Assembly: GCF_040566545.1 (NCBI RefSeq) | Contig: NZ_JBEWZI010000002.1 | Coordinates: 186,001-250,000 of the forward strand | Origin: Uliginosibacterium flavum | GTDB lineage: Bacteria > Pseudomonadota > Gammaproteobacteria > Burkholderiales > Rhodocyclaceae | Direction: 5' to 3' | DNA length: 64,000 bases | Shown here: positions 51,732-59,328 of the stretch, one piece after another | Position numbering within the stretch: the first letter of the stretch is position 1 | Layout of the letters: every line of letters starts with the position of its first letter | Position numbers and translations under genes: made by a program | Notes under the pieces: generated by a model | What the model was told of the DNA's origin: nothing | Database searches by the model: none | The model's input: the letters and a program-made list of their open reading frames with translations, nothing else

Positions 51732-52337
51732 ATGAAGCTGCTGCACCTCCTGCTCCCGCTGACCCTGCTGCTGGCTGCAACAGCCCAGGCGCAGACGCGC
51801 AGCTTCTGCTGCAACGACGCAAACGGCCGACGCAGCTGCGGTGACAGCCTGCCGCAGGTTTGTTATGACCGTGCCTATGTCGAAATCGTCGGCGGGCGCA
51901 CCGTACGCGAAGTCGAAGCCCCCATGACTGCCGAGCAACGCGCGAAGAAGAACCTGGAGCTGCGCGCGCAACGCGACCGCCTGGCCAAGGAAGCCGAAGA
52001 TCGCCGACGCGACCAGGTGCTCCTCGACTCCTATGCCAGCGTCAGCGAACTCGATCGGCGGCGTGACCGCGATGTAGGCAATGTGGAGGGCGAACTGAAA
52101 GCCGCCCGCGCCCGCGAAGCCGATCTGCAGGTGCAACTGGCCAAACTCGACAAGAGCCGCCCCAGCAAAGGCAGCTTCCCGAAAACTCTGGCAGATAACA
52201 TTGCGGTCAACACCTCTGAGCTGGAAGCCATTCGCACCGTCATCAATGCCAAACAGCACGAGATCGATCAGTTGCGCATGCGCTTTGACACTGACCGCAA
52301 ACGCTATCTGGAGCTGACCGGCGCCTCCGCGCGCTGA
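51732..52337 (+). CDS. secreted coiled-coil protein of unknown function
   Basis: A 201-residue protein with a clear signal peptide (1-21, cleavage after A-Q-A). A Cys-rich N-terminal part (F-C-C-N-D, R-S-C-G-D, Q-V-C-Y-D) is followed by a long charged coiled-coil region (about 65-195). It may be a small periplasmic protein with two disulphides. It starts 2 bases after pyrE and ends 19 bases before the oxidoreductase gene, so it is co-transcribed. No family is recognised. Confidence 0.72.
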   Translation: MKLLHLLLPLTLLLAATAQAQTRSFCCNDANGRRSCGDSLPQVCYDRAYVEIVGGRTVREVEAPMTAEQRAKKNLELRAQRDRLAKEAEDRRRDQVLLDSYASVSELDRRRDRDVGNVEGELKAARAREADLQVQLAKLDKSRPSKGSFPKTLADNIAVNTSELEAIRTVINAKQHEIDQLRMRFDTDRKRYLELTGASAR

Positions 52338-52356
52338 GCCGCGAACCGGGGTCGCC

Positions 52357-54471
52357 ATGAGCCTCCCACCTGATCGCCACACCGTCCGCGCCGTCTGTCC
52401 GCATGATTGCCCGGACAGCTGCGCGATGCAGATCACGGTAGAAAACGGTCGGGCCATTAAGGTGCAGGGTGCTACCGATGTGCCGATCACGCGTGGCACC
52501 TTGTGCGCCAAGGTGGCACATTACGAGGAGCGCACCTACTCGGACCAGCGCCTGCTGTATCCGATGAAGCGTGTCGGCAAAAAGGGCGAAGGCCGCTTTG
52601 CCCGCATCAGCTGGGACGAGGCGCTGGACGAAATCGCCGAGCGCTTTGCCAAGCTCGCCGCCACCGACCCGCGCAGCATCCTGCCCTACAGCTACGCCGG
52701 CACCATGGGTCTGGTGCAGGGCAGCTCGACGGATCGGCGCTTTTTCCACCGTCTCGGCGCCAGTTTTCTGGATCGCACGATCTGCGCCGAAGCCGGCTTT
52801 CAGGGCTACAAAGCCAGTATCGGCGCGACCCTTGGCACTGACCCGGAAGCCTTCGCCAACGCCCCCTACATCCTGATCTGGGGCGCCAATCCGGTCGTCT
52901 CCAACCTGCATCTGTGGGCGCGCATCGTTGAAGCCCGACGCAAGGGCGCGCGTGTGGTGTGCATCGACCCGGTGCGCAGCCTGACCGCCGAGAAATCCGA
53001 CTGGCATCTCGCCCCACTCCCCGGTACCGATGCAGCCCTGGCTTTGGCGATCATGCACGTATTGATTCGAGACGGCCTCTGCGACGAAGACTATATCGCC
53101 CGCTACACCACCGGCTTCGCCGCGCTGAAGCGCCGTGTGCACGACTGGACGCCCGAACGCGCGGCGGCAGAAACTGGCCTCACCGCCGCAGCCATCGAAC
53201 AGCTCGCGCGCGAATATGGTCAAGACGGCCGCCACGCCGCGATCCGCGTCAATTACGGCCTCAACCGTTGCGCCGGTGGTGGTGCCGCGATGCGTGCAAT
53301 CGCCTGCCTGCCTGCGTTGACCGGCCACTGGCGCTCGCCCCACGGCGGCATCCTGCTGTCTACTTCCGGCAGCTATGGCGTCGACGATCATGCGCTGGAA
53401 CGCCCCGACCTCTACCCCTACGACGAGCGCTTGCCCCCACGTCACGTCAACATGAGCCGTATCGGTGATGCGCTGCTCGAAGACCGTGATCCGGCCATCC
53501 GCGCGATCATGGTGTACAACTCGAATCCGGTCGCGGTGGCGCCAGACTCCAACAAGGTGCGCGCAGGCTTTGCCCGCGAAGACCTGTTCGTGGTGGTGCA
53601 CGAGTTGTTCCAGACAGATACGGCCGACTATGCTGACATCCTGCTACCCGCCACCAGCCAGTTGGAGCACTGGGACATCCACAAGTCCTACGGCCATCTG
53701 AATGTGATGGTGAACGAGCCGGCCATCGCCCCGCTCGGCGAGGCGCGGCCAAATACCTGGGTGTTCCGCGAACTGGCGCACCGCATGGGCTTCAGCGAAG
53801 CCTGCTTTACCGAATCCGACGAGGAAATCGGCGCCCAGGCTTTCCGCAAGAGTCATCCACGCAGCGGCAACATCGACATGACCACCCTGCGCACTCAAGG
53901 CTGGCAACGCCTCGATGTGCCGACCCCGTTTGCTCCCTTTGCCCAGGGCGGCTTCCCCACACCTTCCGGCAAATGCGAGTTCTATTCCGACACGCTCGCC
54001 CAGCAGGGCATCGATCCGCTGCCGCATTTCGTGCCGCCACGCGAAGGCCCGCGCAGCAATCCCGAGCTGGCCGCGAAATTTCCGCTGGCTTTCGTCAGTC
54101 CACCCTCGCGCCACTTCCTGAACTCCAGCTTCGCCAACCTGCCCCGCTTCAAGGACGCCGAAGGCCGCCCCTGGCTGGACATGCACCCTCAGGACGCCAG
54201 CGCCCGCGGGCTTGAAGACGGCCAGCGCGTGCGCATTTTCAATGATCGCGGCGCTTTTCACGCCACCCTGCGTGTGAATACCGAAGCGCCAGGCGTGCGT
54301 CAGAGCGTAGTCAGTGCGCCTTCGATCTGGTGGCAGAAACTCTCCGGCGACGGCTGCAACGCCAACGCCGTAACCTCGCAGGCGCTGGCTGACATGGGTG
54401 GCGGCGCGACTTTTTATGATTGTCTGGTAGAGGTCGACGACGACGACGGGCCGCCTGCGGCGGAGTCCTGA
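52357..54471 (+). CDS. molybdopterin oxidoreductase (DMSO reductase family)
   Basis: A 704-residue enzyme. The N-terminal [4Fe-4S] ligands are Cys14, Cys18, Cys22 and Cys50 (C-x3-C-x3-C-x27-C), followed by molybdopterin oxidoreductase and dinucleotide-binding domains (K-F-P-L-A-F-V-S-P-P and the M-H-P-Q-D-A stretch near 610). No twin-arginine signal is seen, so a cytoplasmic enzyme is likely. The substrate is unassigned; it resembles formate dehydrogenase- and thiosulfate-reductase-like members. The last codons (P-P-A-A-E-S) and the TGA stop come from a repeat element beginning near 54446. Confidence 0.85.
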   Translation: MSLPPDRHTVRAVCPHDCPDSCAMQITVENGRAIKVQGATDVPITRGTLCAKVAHYEERTYSDQRLLYPMKRVGKKGEGRFARISWDEALDEIAERFAKLAATDPRSILPYSYAGTMGLVQGSSTDRRFFHRLGASFLDRTICAEAGFQGYKASIGATLGTDPEAFANAPYILIWGANPVVSNLHLWARIVEARRKGARVVCIDPVRSLTAEKSDWHLAPLPGTDAALALAIMHVLIRDGLCDEDYIARYTTGFAALKRRVHDWTPERAAAETGLTAAAIEQLAREYGQDGRHAAIRVNYGLNRCAGGGAAMRAIACLPALTGHWRSPHGGILLSTSGSYGVDDHALERPDLYPYDERLPPRHVNMSRIGDALLEDRDPAIRAIMVYNSNPVAVAPDSNKVRAGFAREDLFVVVHELFQTDTADYADILLPATSQLEHWDIHKSYGHLNVMVNEPAIAPLGEARPNTWVFRELAHRMGFSEACFTESDEEIGAQAFRKSHPRSGNIDMTTLRTQGWQRLDVPTPFAPFAQGGFPTPSGKCEFYSDTLAQQGIDPLPHFVPPREGPRSNPELAAKFPLAFVSPPSRHFLNSSFANLPRFKDAEGRPWLDMHPQDASARGLEDGQRVRIFNDRGAFHATLRVNTEAPGVRQSVVSAPSIWWQKLSGDGCNANAVTSQALADMGGGATFYDCLVEVDDDDGPPAAES

Positions 54472-54760
54472 GCAATGAGGACTGAGTGCTGAGTACTGAG
54501 TACTGAGTGGGCATGCTTGCAAAGCCGCTCCGGCATTGAGTTTTCGGGCAGGTATGCTGCAAAAGCAAGTTGGGCGCGGCGCTTCAGAATGATCGCGTAG
54601 CACAGGGCTTATTCGAACAGGCAAGCGCAGCATTCAGCCCCCCCAAGCAACCCTGCGCCGGCGAAGCCGGCGGAAATATCTACTCAGCACTCAGCACTCA
54701 TTGCTCAGTCCTGCTTTCTCAGTCCTGTTTTTCTCCTCAGCACTGCCGCCACAGGCGGCC
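54446..54760. repeat. composite repeat element between the oxidoreductase gene and dapF
   Basis: Order: CCGCCTGCGGCGG hairpin; GAGTCCTGAGCAATGAGGAC; ACTGAGTGCTGAGTACTGAG heptamers (about 54480-54507); a TTGCAAAGCCGCTCC arm; a central part with GGCAGGTATGCTGCAAAAGC; CACTCAGCACTCATTGCTCAG heptamers (about 54681-54740); and a terminal GCCGCCACAGGCGGC hairpin. It has the same plan as the element at 6725-7062. The remaining gap holds TATAAT at 54762-54767, seven bases before the dapF ATG. No gene is present. Confidence 0.87.
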
Positions 54761-54773
54761 ATATAATGCAGGC

Positions 54774-55604
54774 ATGAAGCTCAAATTCACCAAAATGCAC
54801 GGTCTGGGCAATGACTTCGTCGTGATCGACGCGATCAATCAGGCTATCGAAATGACTCCGGAACTGGCGAAGACGCTGGGCGACCGGCGCTTTGGCGTGG
54901 GCTGCGACCAGCTCCTGATCGTCGAGCGTCCGACCCAGTCGGGCGTGGATTTCCGCTACCGGATCTTCAATGCCGATGGCAGCGAAGTGGAACAGTGCGG
55001 CAATGGCGCGCGCTGTTTCGTGCGCTTCGTGGTCGACAAGCAGCTCACCGCCAAGACCGAGATCCGCGTCGAAACCAAGTCCGGCATCATCAGCCCGCGG
55101 CTGGTCGAAGACGGTCTGGTGACTGTGGACATGGGCGTACCGATTTTCGAGCCAGCGCGCATCCCTTTCGTCTCGGATTCCGATGCCGTGGTGCAGCCGT
55201 TGGACGTGGCCGGCCAGATGCTGGCGATCACCGCCGTGTCGATGGGCAATCCGCACGCGGTGCAGGTCGTCGCCGACGTGGATACCGCACCCGTCGAGCA
55301 ACAAGGCCCGCGCATCGAGCATCACCCGCGCTTCCCGGCGCGTGTCAATGCAGGCTTCATGCAGGTGGTGGATCAGCACAACATCCGTCTGCGCGTGTTC
55401 GAACGCGGCGCGGGCGAAACCCTGGCCTGCGGTACCGGCGCCTGCGCGGCCGTGGTGGCTGGCATCCAGCGCGAATTATTGCAATCGCCAGTGCGCGTAC
55501 AAACGCGTGGCGGCGAGCTATCGATTGCCTGGAACGGCCCCTGCGCACCCGTGCTGATGACCGGCCCGGCGGTCAGCGTGTTTGACGGAGAGATAGAGGT
55601 CTAA
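54774..55604 (+). CDS. dapF: diaminopimelate epimerase
   Basis: Interconverts LL- and meso-diaminopimelate for lysine and peptidoglycan synthesis. The 276-residue protein carries the two catalytic cysteines, Cys75 (Q-C-G-N-G-A-R-C-F) and Cys219 (A-C-G-T-G-A-C-A), and begins M-K-L-K-F-T-K-M-H-G-L-G-N-D-F. A perfect TATAAT at 54762-54767 lies so close to the ATG that the message may be leaderless. It heads the dapF-DUF484-xerC run typical of betaproteobacteria. Confidence 0.97.
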   Translation: MKLKFTKMHGLGNDFVVIDAINQAIEMTPELAKTLGDRRFGVGCDQLLIVERPTQSGVDFRYRIFNADGSEVEQCGNGARCFVRFVVDKQLTAKTEIRVETKSGIISPRLVEDGLVTVDMGVPIFEPARIPFVSDSDAVVQPLDVAGQMLAITAVSMGNPHAVQVVADVDTAPVEQQGPRIEHHPRFPARVNAGFMQVVDQHNIRLRVFERGAGETLACGTGACAAVVAGIQRELLQSPVRVQTRGGELSIAWNGPCAPVLMTGPAVSVFDGEIEV

Positions 55605-55645
55605 GCCTCCTTTCCCCTCCCCTTTACCTTTTCCATTGAGCCCCC

Positions 55646-56299
55646 ATGCACGCACAAGAAATCATCGCCTTCTTCAACGCCCATCCAGAGTTCTTTGACG
55701 AGCATCCGGAGATGCTCAACCAGCTGACCGTACCTCATCCGCTCAACGGGCAAGCAATTTCGCTGACCGAGCGTCAGTTGCTGACCCTGCGCGAAAAGCT
55801 CGCCCAGGTGCAGGGCAAGCTGGCCGAGCTGGTGAGTTTCGGCGAAGAGAACGATGTCATTGCAGAAAAGGTTCATCGCCTGACCCTGTCGCTGCTGCTG
55901 GCCGAGGATTTCGAGAGCGTGAATTTCGCGGTCTACAACCACCTGCAGGAAGACTTTGCCGTGCCGCACGTAGCGCTGCGGATCTGGAACAGCATCCTCA
56001 AGCGCCCGGTGCCGGAGTTCATCGAAGTCAGCGAAGAGCTGCGTTTCTACGCCGCCGATCTGCGCCAGCCTTACTGTGGCCCGGCCGCACAGCATGGAGA
56101 GATCCTGACCTGGTTCGGCGAAGCCGCAGATCATCTACGATCAATGGCCCTGATCCCGCTGCGCCGCGACGCCCAGATCTTCGGCATGCTGGCACTCGGC
56201 TCGGAAGACCCACAACGCTTCTTCCCCGAAATGGGCACCATGTATGTCGAGCGCATCGGCGACATGGTGGGGGCGGCGGTTTTAAAACAAATTGGGTAA
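55646..56299 (+). CDS. DUF484 family protein
   Basis: A 217-residue protein of the DUF484/GAF-like family that sits between dapF and xerC in many proteobacteria. Features: the N-terminal F-F-N-A-H-P-E-F-F-D-E-H-P-E-M-L, a coiled coil near 44-70 and a GAF-like region (G-M-L-A-L-G-S-E-D-P-Q-R-F near 182). The function is unknown. The stop is followed immediately by a heptamer repeat array that continues up to xerC. Confidence 0.9.
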   Translation: MHAQEIIAFFNAHPEFFDEHPEMLNQLTVPHPLNGQAISLTERQLLTLREKLAQVQGKLAELVSFGEENDVIAEKVHRLTLSLLLAEDFESVNFAVYNHLQEDFAVPHVALRIWNSILKRPVPEFIEVSEELRFYAADLRQPYCGPAAQHGEILTWFGEAADHLRSMALIPLRRDAQIFGMLALGSEDPQRFFPEMGTMYVERIGDMVGAAVLKQIG

Positions 56300-56302
56300 G
56301 AC

Positions 56303-56452
56303 AGTGCTGGGTTCTGAGTGCTGAGTACTGAGAAAAAGCGGCTCCTTTTGCCGGTTCGCTTGTTTTCGCTCGGCAGATGAAACAAGGATCGAGATGACGC
56401 CCAAAACCTCCACGCCTCCCCCTCAGCACTCAGCACTCAGCACTCAGAACCC
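56303..56452. repeat. heptamer repeat arrays spanning the xerC start
   Basis: AGTGCTGGGTTCTGAGTGCTGAGTACTGAG (about 56303-56332), a short AGCGGCTCC piece and, after the xerC ATG at 56394, CACTCAGCACTCAGCACTCAG (about 56418-56449). The second array is translated in frame as the xerC N-terminus (Q-H-S-A-L-S-T-Q-N). Confidence 0.87.
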
Positions 56453-57338
56453 GCTTCCTCCGGAAGCACTGATCTGGCTCGACTACCTCGCCCACCAACG
56501 CCGCGCCAGCCCGCACACGCTGATCAGCTATCAGCGCGATCTGGGCAAGCTGCACGCGCTCTCCGCTGGCCGTTCGCTGATCGAACTCAAACCTGCCGAC
56601 ATTCGCCGTTTCGCCGCCAAGCTGCACGCCGGCGGGCTGGAAGCGCGCTCGATTGCGCGCACGCTCTCGGCCTGGCGCGGCCTGTTCCGCTGGATGCTGG
56701 CGCGCAGCCTGTGCGAGGCCAATCCGGTGCTCGGCATCCGCCCGCCCAAGGCCGGCAAGCCGCTGCCCAAGGCTTTGTCAGTCGACGCCGCTGGCGCCCT
56801 GCTGAACGCCCTGCCGGACGATGTGCTGGAAGTACGCGATCTGGCTGTGTTTGAACTCTTCTACTCCTCCGGCCTGCGTCTGGCCGAGCTGGCCGGCCTC
56901 GATCTGGCCGGCACTTACAGCATCAGCGAAGGCGAAGTCACCGTCTTCGGCAAACGCAACAAGACGCGGCGCGTGCCCGTCGGCAGCAAAGCACTCGAAG
57001 CACTTGGCGAATGGCTGGCCGTGCGTGCCACCCTGGCCGCGCCCGAGGAAGCCGCGCTCTTCGTCAGCCAGCGCGGCTGCCGCCTCTCGCACGGCGCCAT
57101 CCGCGCCCGTCTGGCGCGCTGGGCTCGCGAGAAAGGCGCGCCGCAGCACGTCCATCCCCACATGCTGCGTCACAGCTTCGCCTCGCACATGCTCCAGTCC
57201 AGCGGTGATCTGCGCGCCGTCCAGGAACTGCTCGGCCACGCCAGCATCCGCAGCACGCAGGTCTACACCCATCTGGATTTCCAGCACCTGGCCAAGGTTT
57301 ATGACGCTGCGCATCCACGAGCAAAAAAGAAGTGCTGA
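56394..57338 (+). CDS. xerC: tyrosine recombinase XerC
   Basis: A 314-residue recombinase that resolves chromosome dimers with XerD at dif. Catalytic residues are visible: Arg162 (S-G-L-R-L-A-E-L), Lys187, His256 and Arg259 (P-H-M-L-R-H-S-F-A-S-H), His282 (L-L-G-H-A-S) and Tyr291 (V-Y-T-H). ATG 56394 makes residues about 10-20 (Q-H-S-A-L-S-T-Q-N) from repeat DNA. The stop TGA (57336-57338) is the first heptamer of the next array. The natural N-terminus may start later; the real core begins near residue 22. Position after dapF and DUF484 supports the assignment. Confidence 0.95.
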   Translation: MTPKTSTPPPQHSALSTQNPLPPEALIWLDYLAHQRRASPHTLISYQRDLGKLHALSAGRSLIELKPADIRRFAAKLHAGGLEARSIARTLSAWRGLFRWMLARSLCEANPVLGIRPPKAGKPLPKALSVDAAGALLNALPDDVLEVRDLAVFELFYSSGLRLAELAGLDLAGTYSISEGEVTVFGKRNKTRRVPVGSKALEALGEWLAVRATLAAPEEAALFVSQRGCRLSHGAIRARLARWAREKGAPQHVHPHMLRHSFASHMLQSSGDLRAVQELLGHASIRSTQVYTHLDFQHLAKVYDAAHPRAKKKC

Positions 57339-57616
57339 GTGCTGAGTGCTGAGTACTGAGTGTGCTTGCTTGCAGAAGCGCGCCCGTATTGGGTCTTCGG
57401 GCGGTGGTGGCGGAAAGGCAATATGGAGACGACTCCGCGAGCATGTCCCGTAGGATCTCGCCCATAGTGCCTCTACAACATACCGTCACGAAGAGTTTTT
57501 CTGGGCCAAGCTCTACGAGCACGCCCACTCAGCACTCAATCCTCAGAACTCGGCACTCCGCCGAAGGCGGCCGCTCAGTACTCCGCCGCAGGCGGCCGCT
57601 CAGCACTCAGTCCTGA
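57333..57616. repeat. composite repeat element between xerC and the exonuclease gene
   Basis: Order: TGCTGAGTGCTGAGTGCTGAGT heptamers; TTGCTTGCAGAAGCGCGCCC arm; a variable centre (57395-57505); CTCTACGAGCACGCCCACTCAG; CAGCACTCAATCCTCAG heptamers; and two CCGCC(G/A)(C/A)AGGCGGC hairpins separated by a heptamer. It is framed by two genes whose ends lie within it. It is the third full copy of this architecture in the window. Confidence 0.87.
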
Positions 57617-58096
57617 AATAACACACATCCAGGTCATCTGCAGCACCCGTGCATCGACGCTGGCGCGATGGCGGCGCACTTTGAGGCTTTTCTCCACGTC
57701 TTCACGGATGAGATTCCATTGGCAGGCTTCGATATCGGGCGTGATCCGTACGAGATGATCAAGGCGATAGGCCGGCGGCACGCCCGCCGCCTCGTGCAGG
57801 GTGGCCAGCCAGGAATAGTCGTGCGCCCAGGCGTCGCAATACACCGTCTGCCCGCGCAGCAGCGTATTCAGCCGAATAGCCACCGAGAGCGGCGGCAAAC
57901 CGTGCGTCTGCAAGGCTTCGCGGCTGATGCCATGCACCGCCTCGGCCGCCGGATCCCAGTGCGTCCACTCCGCCACCGGCTGGATCAGCGCACAGTAAGT
58001 ACGCCCATCCGGCAAGGCACAACCGACCTCAATCGGATAGCTGCCCGGCCCGAAACCGGAAGCTTCCACATCAATGATGGCGGGCGGCTGGAGCAT
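57575..58096 (-). CDS. DnaQ-like 3'-5' exonuclease
   Basis: A 173-residue DEDD-superfamily exonuclease. The acidic residues are Asp9 and Glu11 (I-I-D-V-E-A-S-G-F-G), Asp88 (Y-C-D-A-W) and His143...Asp148 (H-R-A-S-V-D-A), the DEDDh layout. Residues 163-173 (ending L-S-A-E-R-P-P-A-A-E-Y) and the stop are encoded by the right end of the composite repeat, so the original C-terminus has been replaced or extended. It is separated from DNA polymerase III genes and may be an accessory repair or RNA-processing enzyme. Confidence 0.85.
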   Translation of the reverse strand: MLQPPAIIDVEASGFGPGSYPIEVGCALPDGRTYCALIQPVAEWTHWDPAAEAVHGISREALQTHGLPPLSVAIRLNTLLRGQTVYCDAWAHDYSWLATLHEAAGVPPAYRLDHLVRITPDIEACQWNLIREDVEKSLKVRRHRASVDARVLQMTWMCVISGLSAERPPAAEY

Positions 58097-58172
58097 GCAG
58101 ATCCTGAGAGATTGGAAAGACTATTGGCTCATTGTGGCTGATCCGCGCGGAGTCTGCCGCCTGAAAAAACAG

Positions 58173-58330
58173 GCCTACCGGAGAGCCGCGCGGGATAAGG
58201 CTCTTCGGGCATGCCCCGCCAGCAGGCAAGCGGGGTGCGGGTCTCGTAGGGTGGGTTCGGAGCACAGCGACAACCCACCATGGGCAAGCGACGAAGCGTA
58301 GTGACTTACTTCGCGAACCCACCTTTTTTA
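58173..58330. repeat. GAGCCGCGCGG and GGTGGGTT inverted repeats
   Basis: A GAGAGCCGCGCGG...GGGTGCGGGTCTCGTAG pair (58173-58247), degenerate member of the GAAGAGCCGC family, is followed by GTAGGGTGGGTTCGGAGC, GACAACCCACC and GCGAACCCACC (58244-58323). The GTAGGGTGGGTT type occurs in other proteobacteria. The 253-base gap 58097-58349 has no gene. Confidence 0.75.
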
Positions 58331-58349
58331 CCTTACGCGTTATTCCGGT

Positions 58350-58811
58350 TTACCGCCTCGACCAGTCTATAAGCGATTTTTCGAGCTCATCTTCCCAACA
58401 ATGAGCACATATACCTTCGTAGTAGTTCTCTTTAATGAACGACAAACCACATGCAACAGCCTTGTTTTGCGCCAGGCCGAACAGTCCATATTGACGATCT
58501 GACGGACCTGCGCTCACTGAATTTATGAACTGAATATAGTAAGGGTCTCTATCTTTGCCGTCGACACCAGAGGCAGCCAGTTCAATTAATCGTGGCATGT
58601 AATAGGCCATTGCTTCAGGCGTAAGAAAAGAAATTGGCCCCCAACAATCAGTACCGATCTGCTCTATTGAAAGGTCTTGCCGCAGAATCTCAGATAGCAA
58701 TTCATCATATTCCGCACACTCGCCACAGTGTTGGTGGTTTGTTGAATGCGCCGGTTTCTCATACCCGGAGAATGCTTCAAACGCACTCGTGACCAACTGT
58801 TGGAAATCCAT
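58350..58811 (-). CDS. unknown protein with two CxxC motifs
   Basis: A 153-residue protein with no family I recognise. Two Cys pairs (H-C-G-E-C near 29-32 and C-A-H-C-W near 138-141) and His residues between and around them could bind a metal. The codon and base use is AT-richer than that of neighbours (e.g. N-Y-Y-E-G, Q-Y-G-L-F). It lies 6 bases from the next gene on the same strand, so the two form a small unit flanked by repeats. Possible transfer from another genome is an inference. Confidence 0.7.
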   Translation of the reverse strand: MDFQQLVTSAFEAFSGYEKPAHSTNHQHCGECAEYDELLSEILRQDLSIEQIGTDCWGPISFLTPEAMAYYMPRLIELAASGVDGKDRDPYYIQFINSVSAGPSDRQYGLFGLAQNKAVACGLSFIKENYYEGICAHCWEDELEKSLIDWSRR

Positions 58812-58817
58812 ATGCCG

Positions 58818-59138
58818 TTAGAGCTCGATTTCGCGCGTTGCTTTTTCAATGGCTTGCGCATTAAGGAACGGCTTAATGACGGACCATTGCGCAAGAGCCG
58901 AATAAAACAAAACACTAAGCCCGCAAAAAACTCCGCCGGCAATACCTACTGCGGAAATAAAAGGCAAGGGCCAGTGGGGCTCAAAAGATTCTAGAAGAGA
59001 CGCCGCAACAAAAAGTAGTCCAAAAAATTTTAGCGCCGAATTGCGGCGACGAAACTTTAGTAGCTCGCGATCCTCATCCGCAATCAACGCGGACAGCGCG
59101 TGCAGTACCTTGAGTCTGAAATTGGATGTACGTTTCAC
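58818..59138 (-). CDS. small membrane protein, unknown function
   Basis: A 106-residue protein with two hydrophobic segments (about 37-52 and 62-84) and charged ends. GTG 59138 is preferred, with AGGA 6 bases upstream; a longer TTG start at 59162 is possible. It is AT-richer than the surroundings, like its downstream neighbour at 58350. It resembles generic SLATT-type or small membrane proteins but no family is assigned. Confidence 0.6.
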   Translation of the reverse strand: MKRTSNFRLKVLHALSALIADEDRELLKFRRRNSALKFFGLLFVAASLLESFEPHWPLPFISAVGIAGGVFCGLSVLFYSALAQWSVIKPFLNAQAIEKATREIEL

Positions 59139-59209
59139 ATGGAGTCCTAACTCTAAACTCAAAACCCATCCGCCTTGATCGTGCCAAATGAATTACCCAC
59201 CCAAGCCCA

Positions 59210-59316
59210 AAATCGAGCAGAAGCCGTAGCGAGCGGGCCGAGGTCGAAGCGAGGCGCGGAGGCGTACGCGAGTACGTTGAGCACCGGAGCTTCGAGATCG
59301 GCCCGCGTAGTAGGCT
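59210..59316. repeat. long GC-rich inverted repeat
   Basis: GCGGGCCGAGGTCGAAG (near 59233) is nearly complementary to CTTCGAGATCGGCCCGC (near 59291), and the span between has GCGCGGAGGCGTACGCGAGTACG-type structure. The arms, loop and flanking AGCCGTAGCGAGC / GTAGTAGGC could fold into an extended stem of about 90 bases. It lies just downstream of the LytR-type regulator gene, whose stop is at 59329. Confidence 0.7.
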
Positions 59317-59328
59317 TATGCCGATTTT

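Noticed and set aside
58074..58301. A 75-residue plus-strand frame over the repeats
   Set aside because: It begins inside the exonuclease start region and is read through inverted repeats; composition is Arg/Pro-rich as expected for a chance frame.
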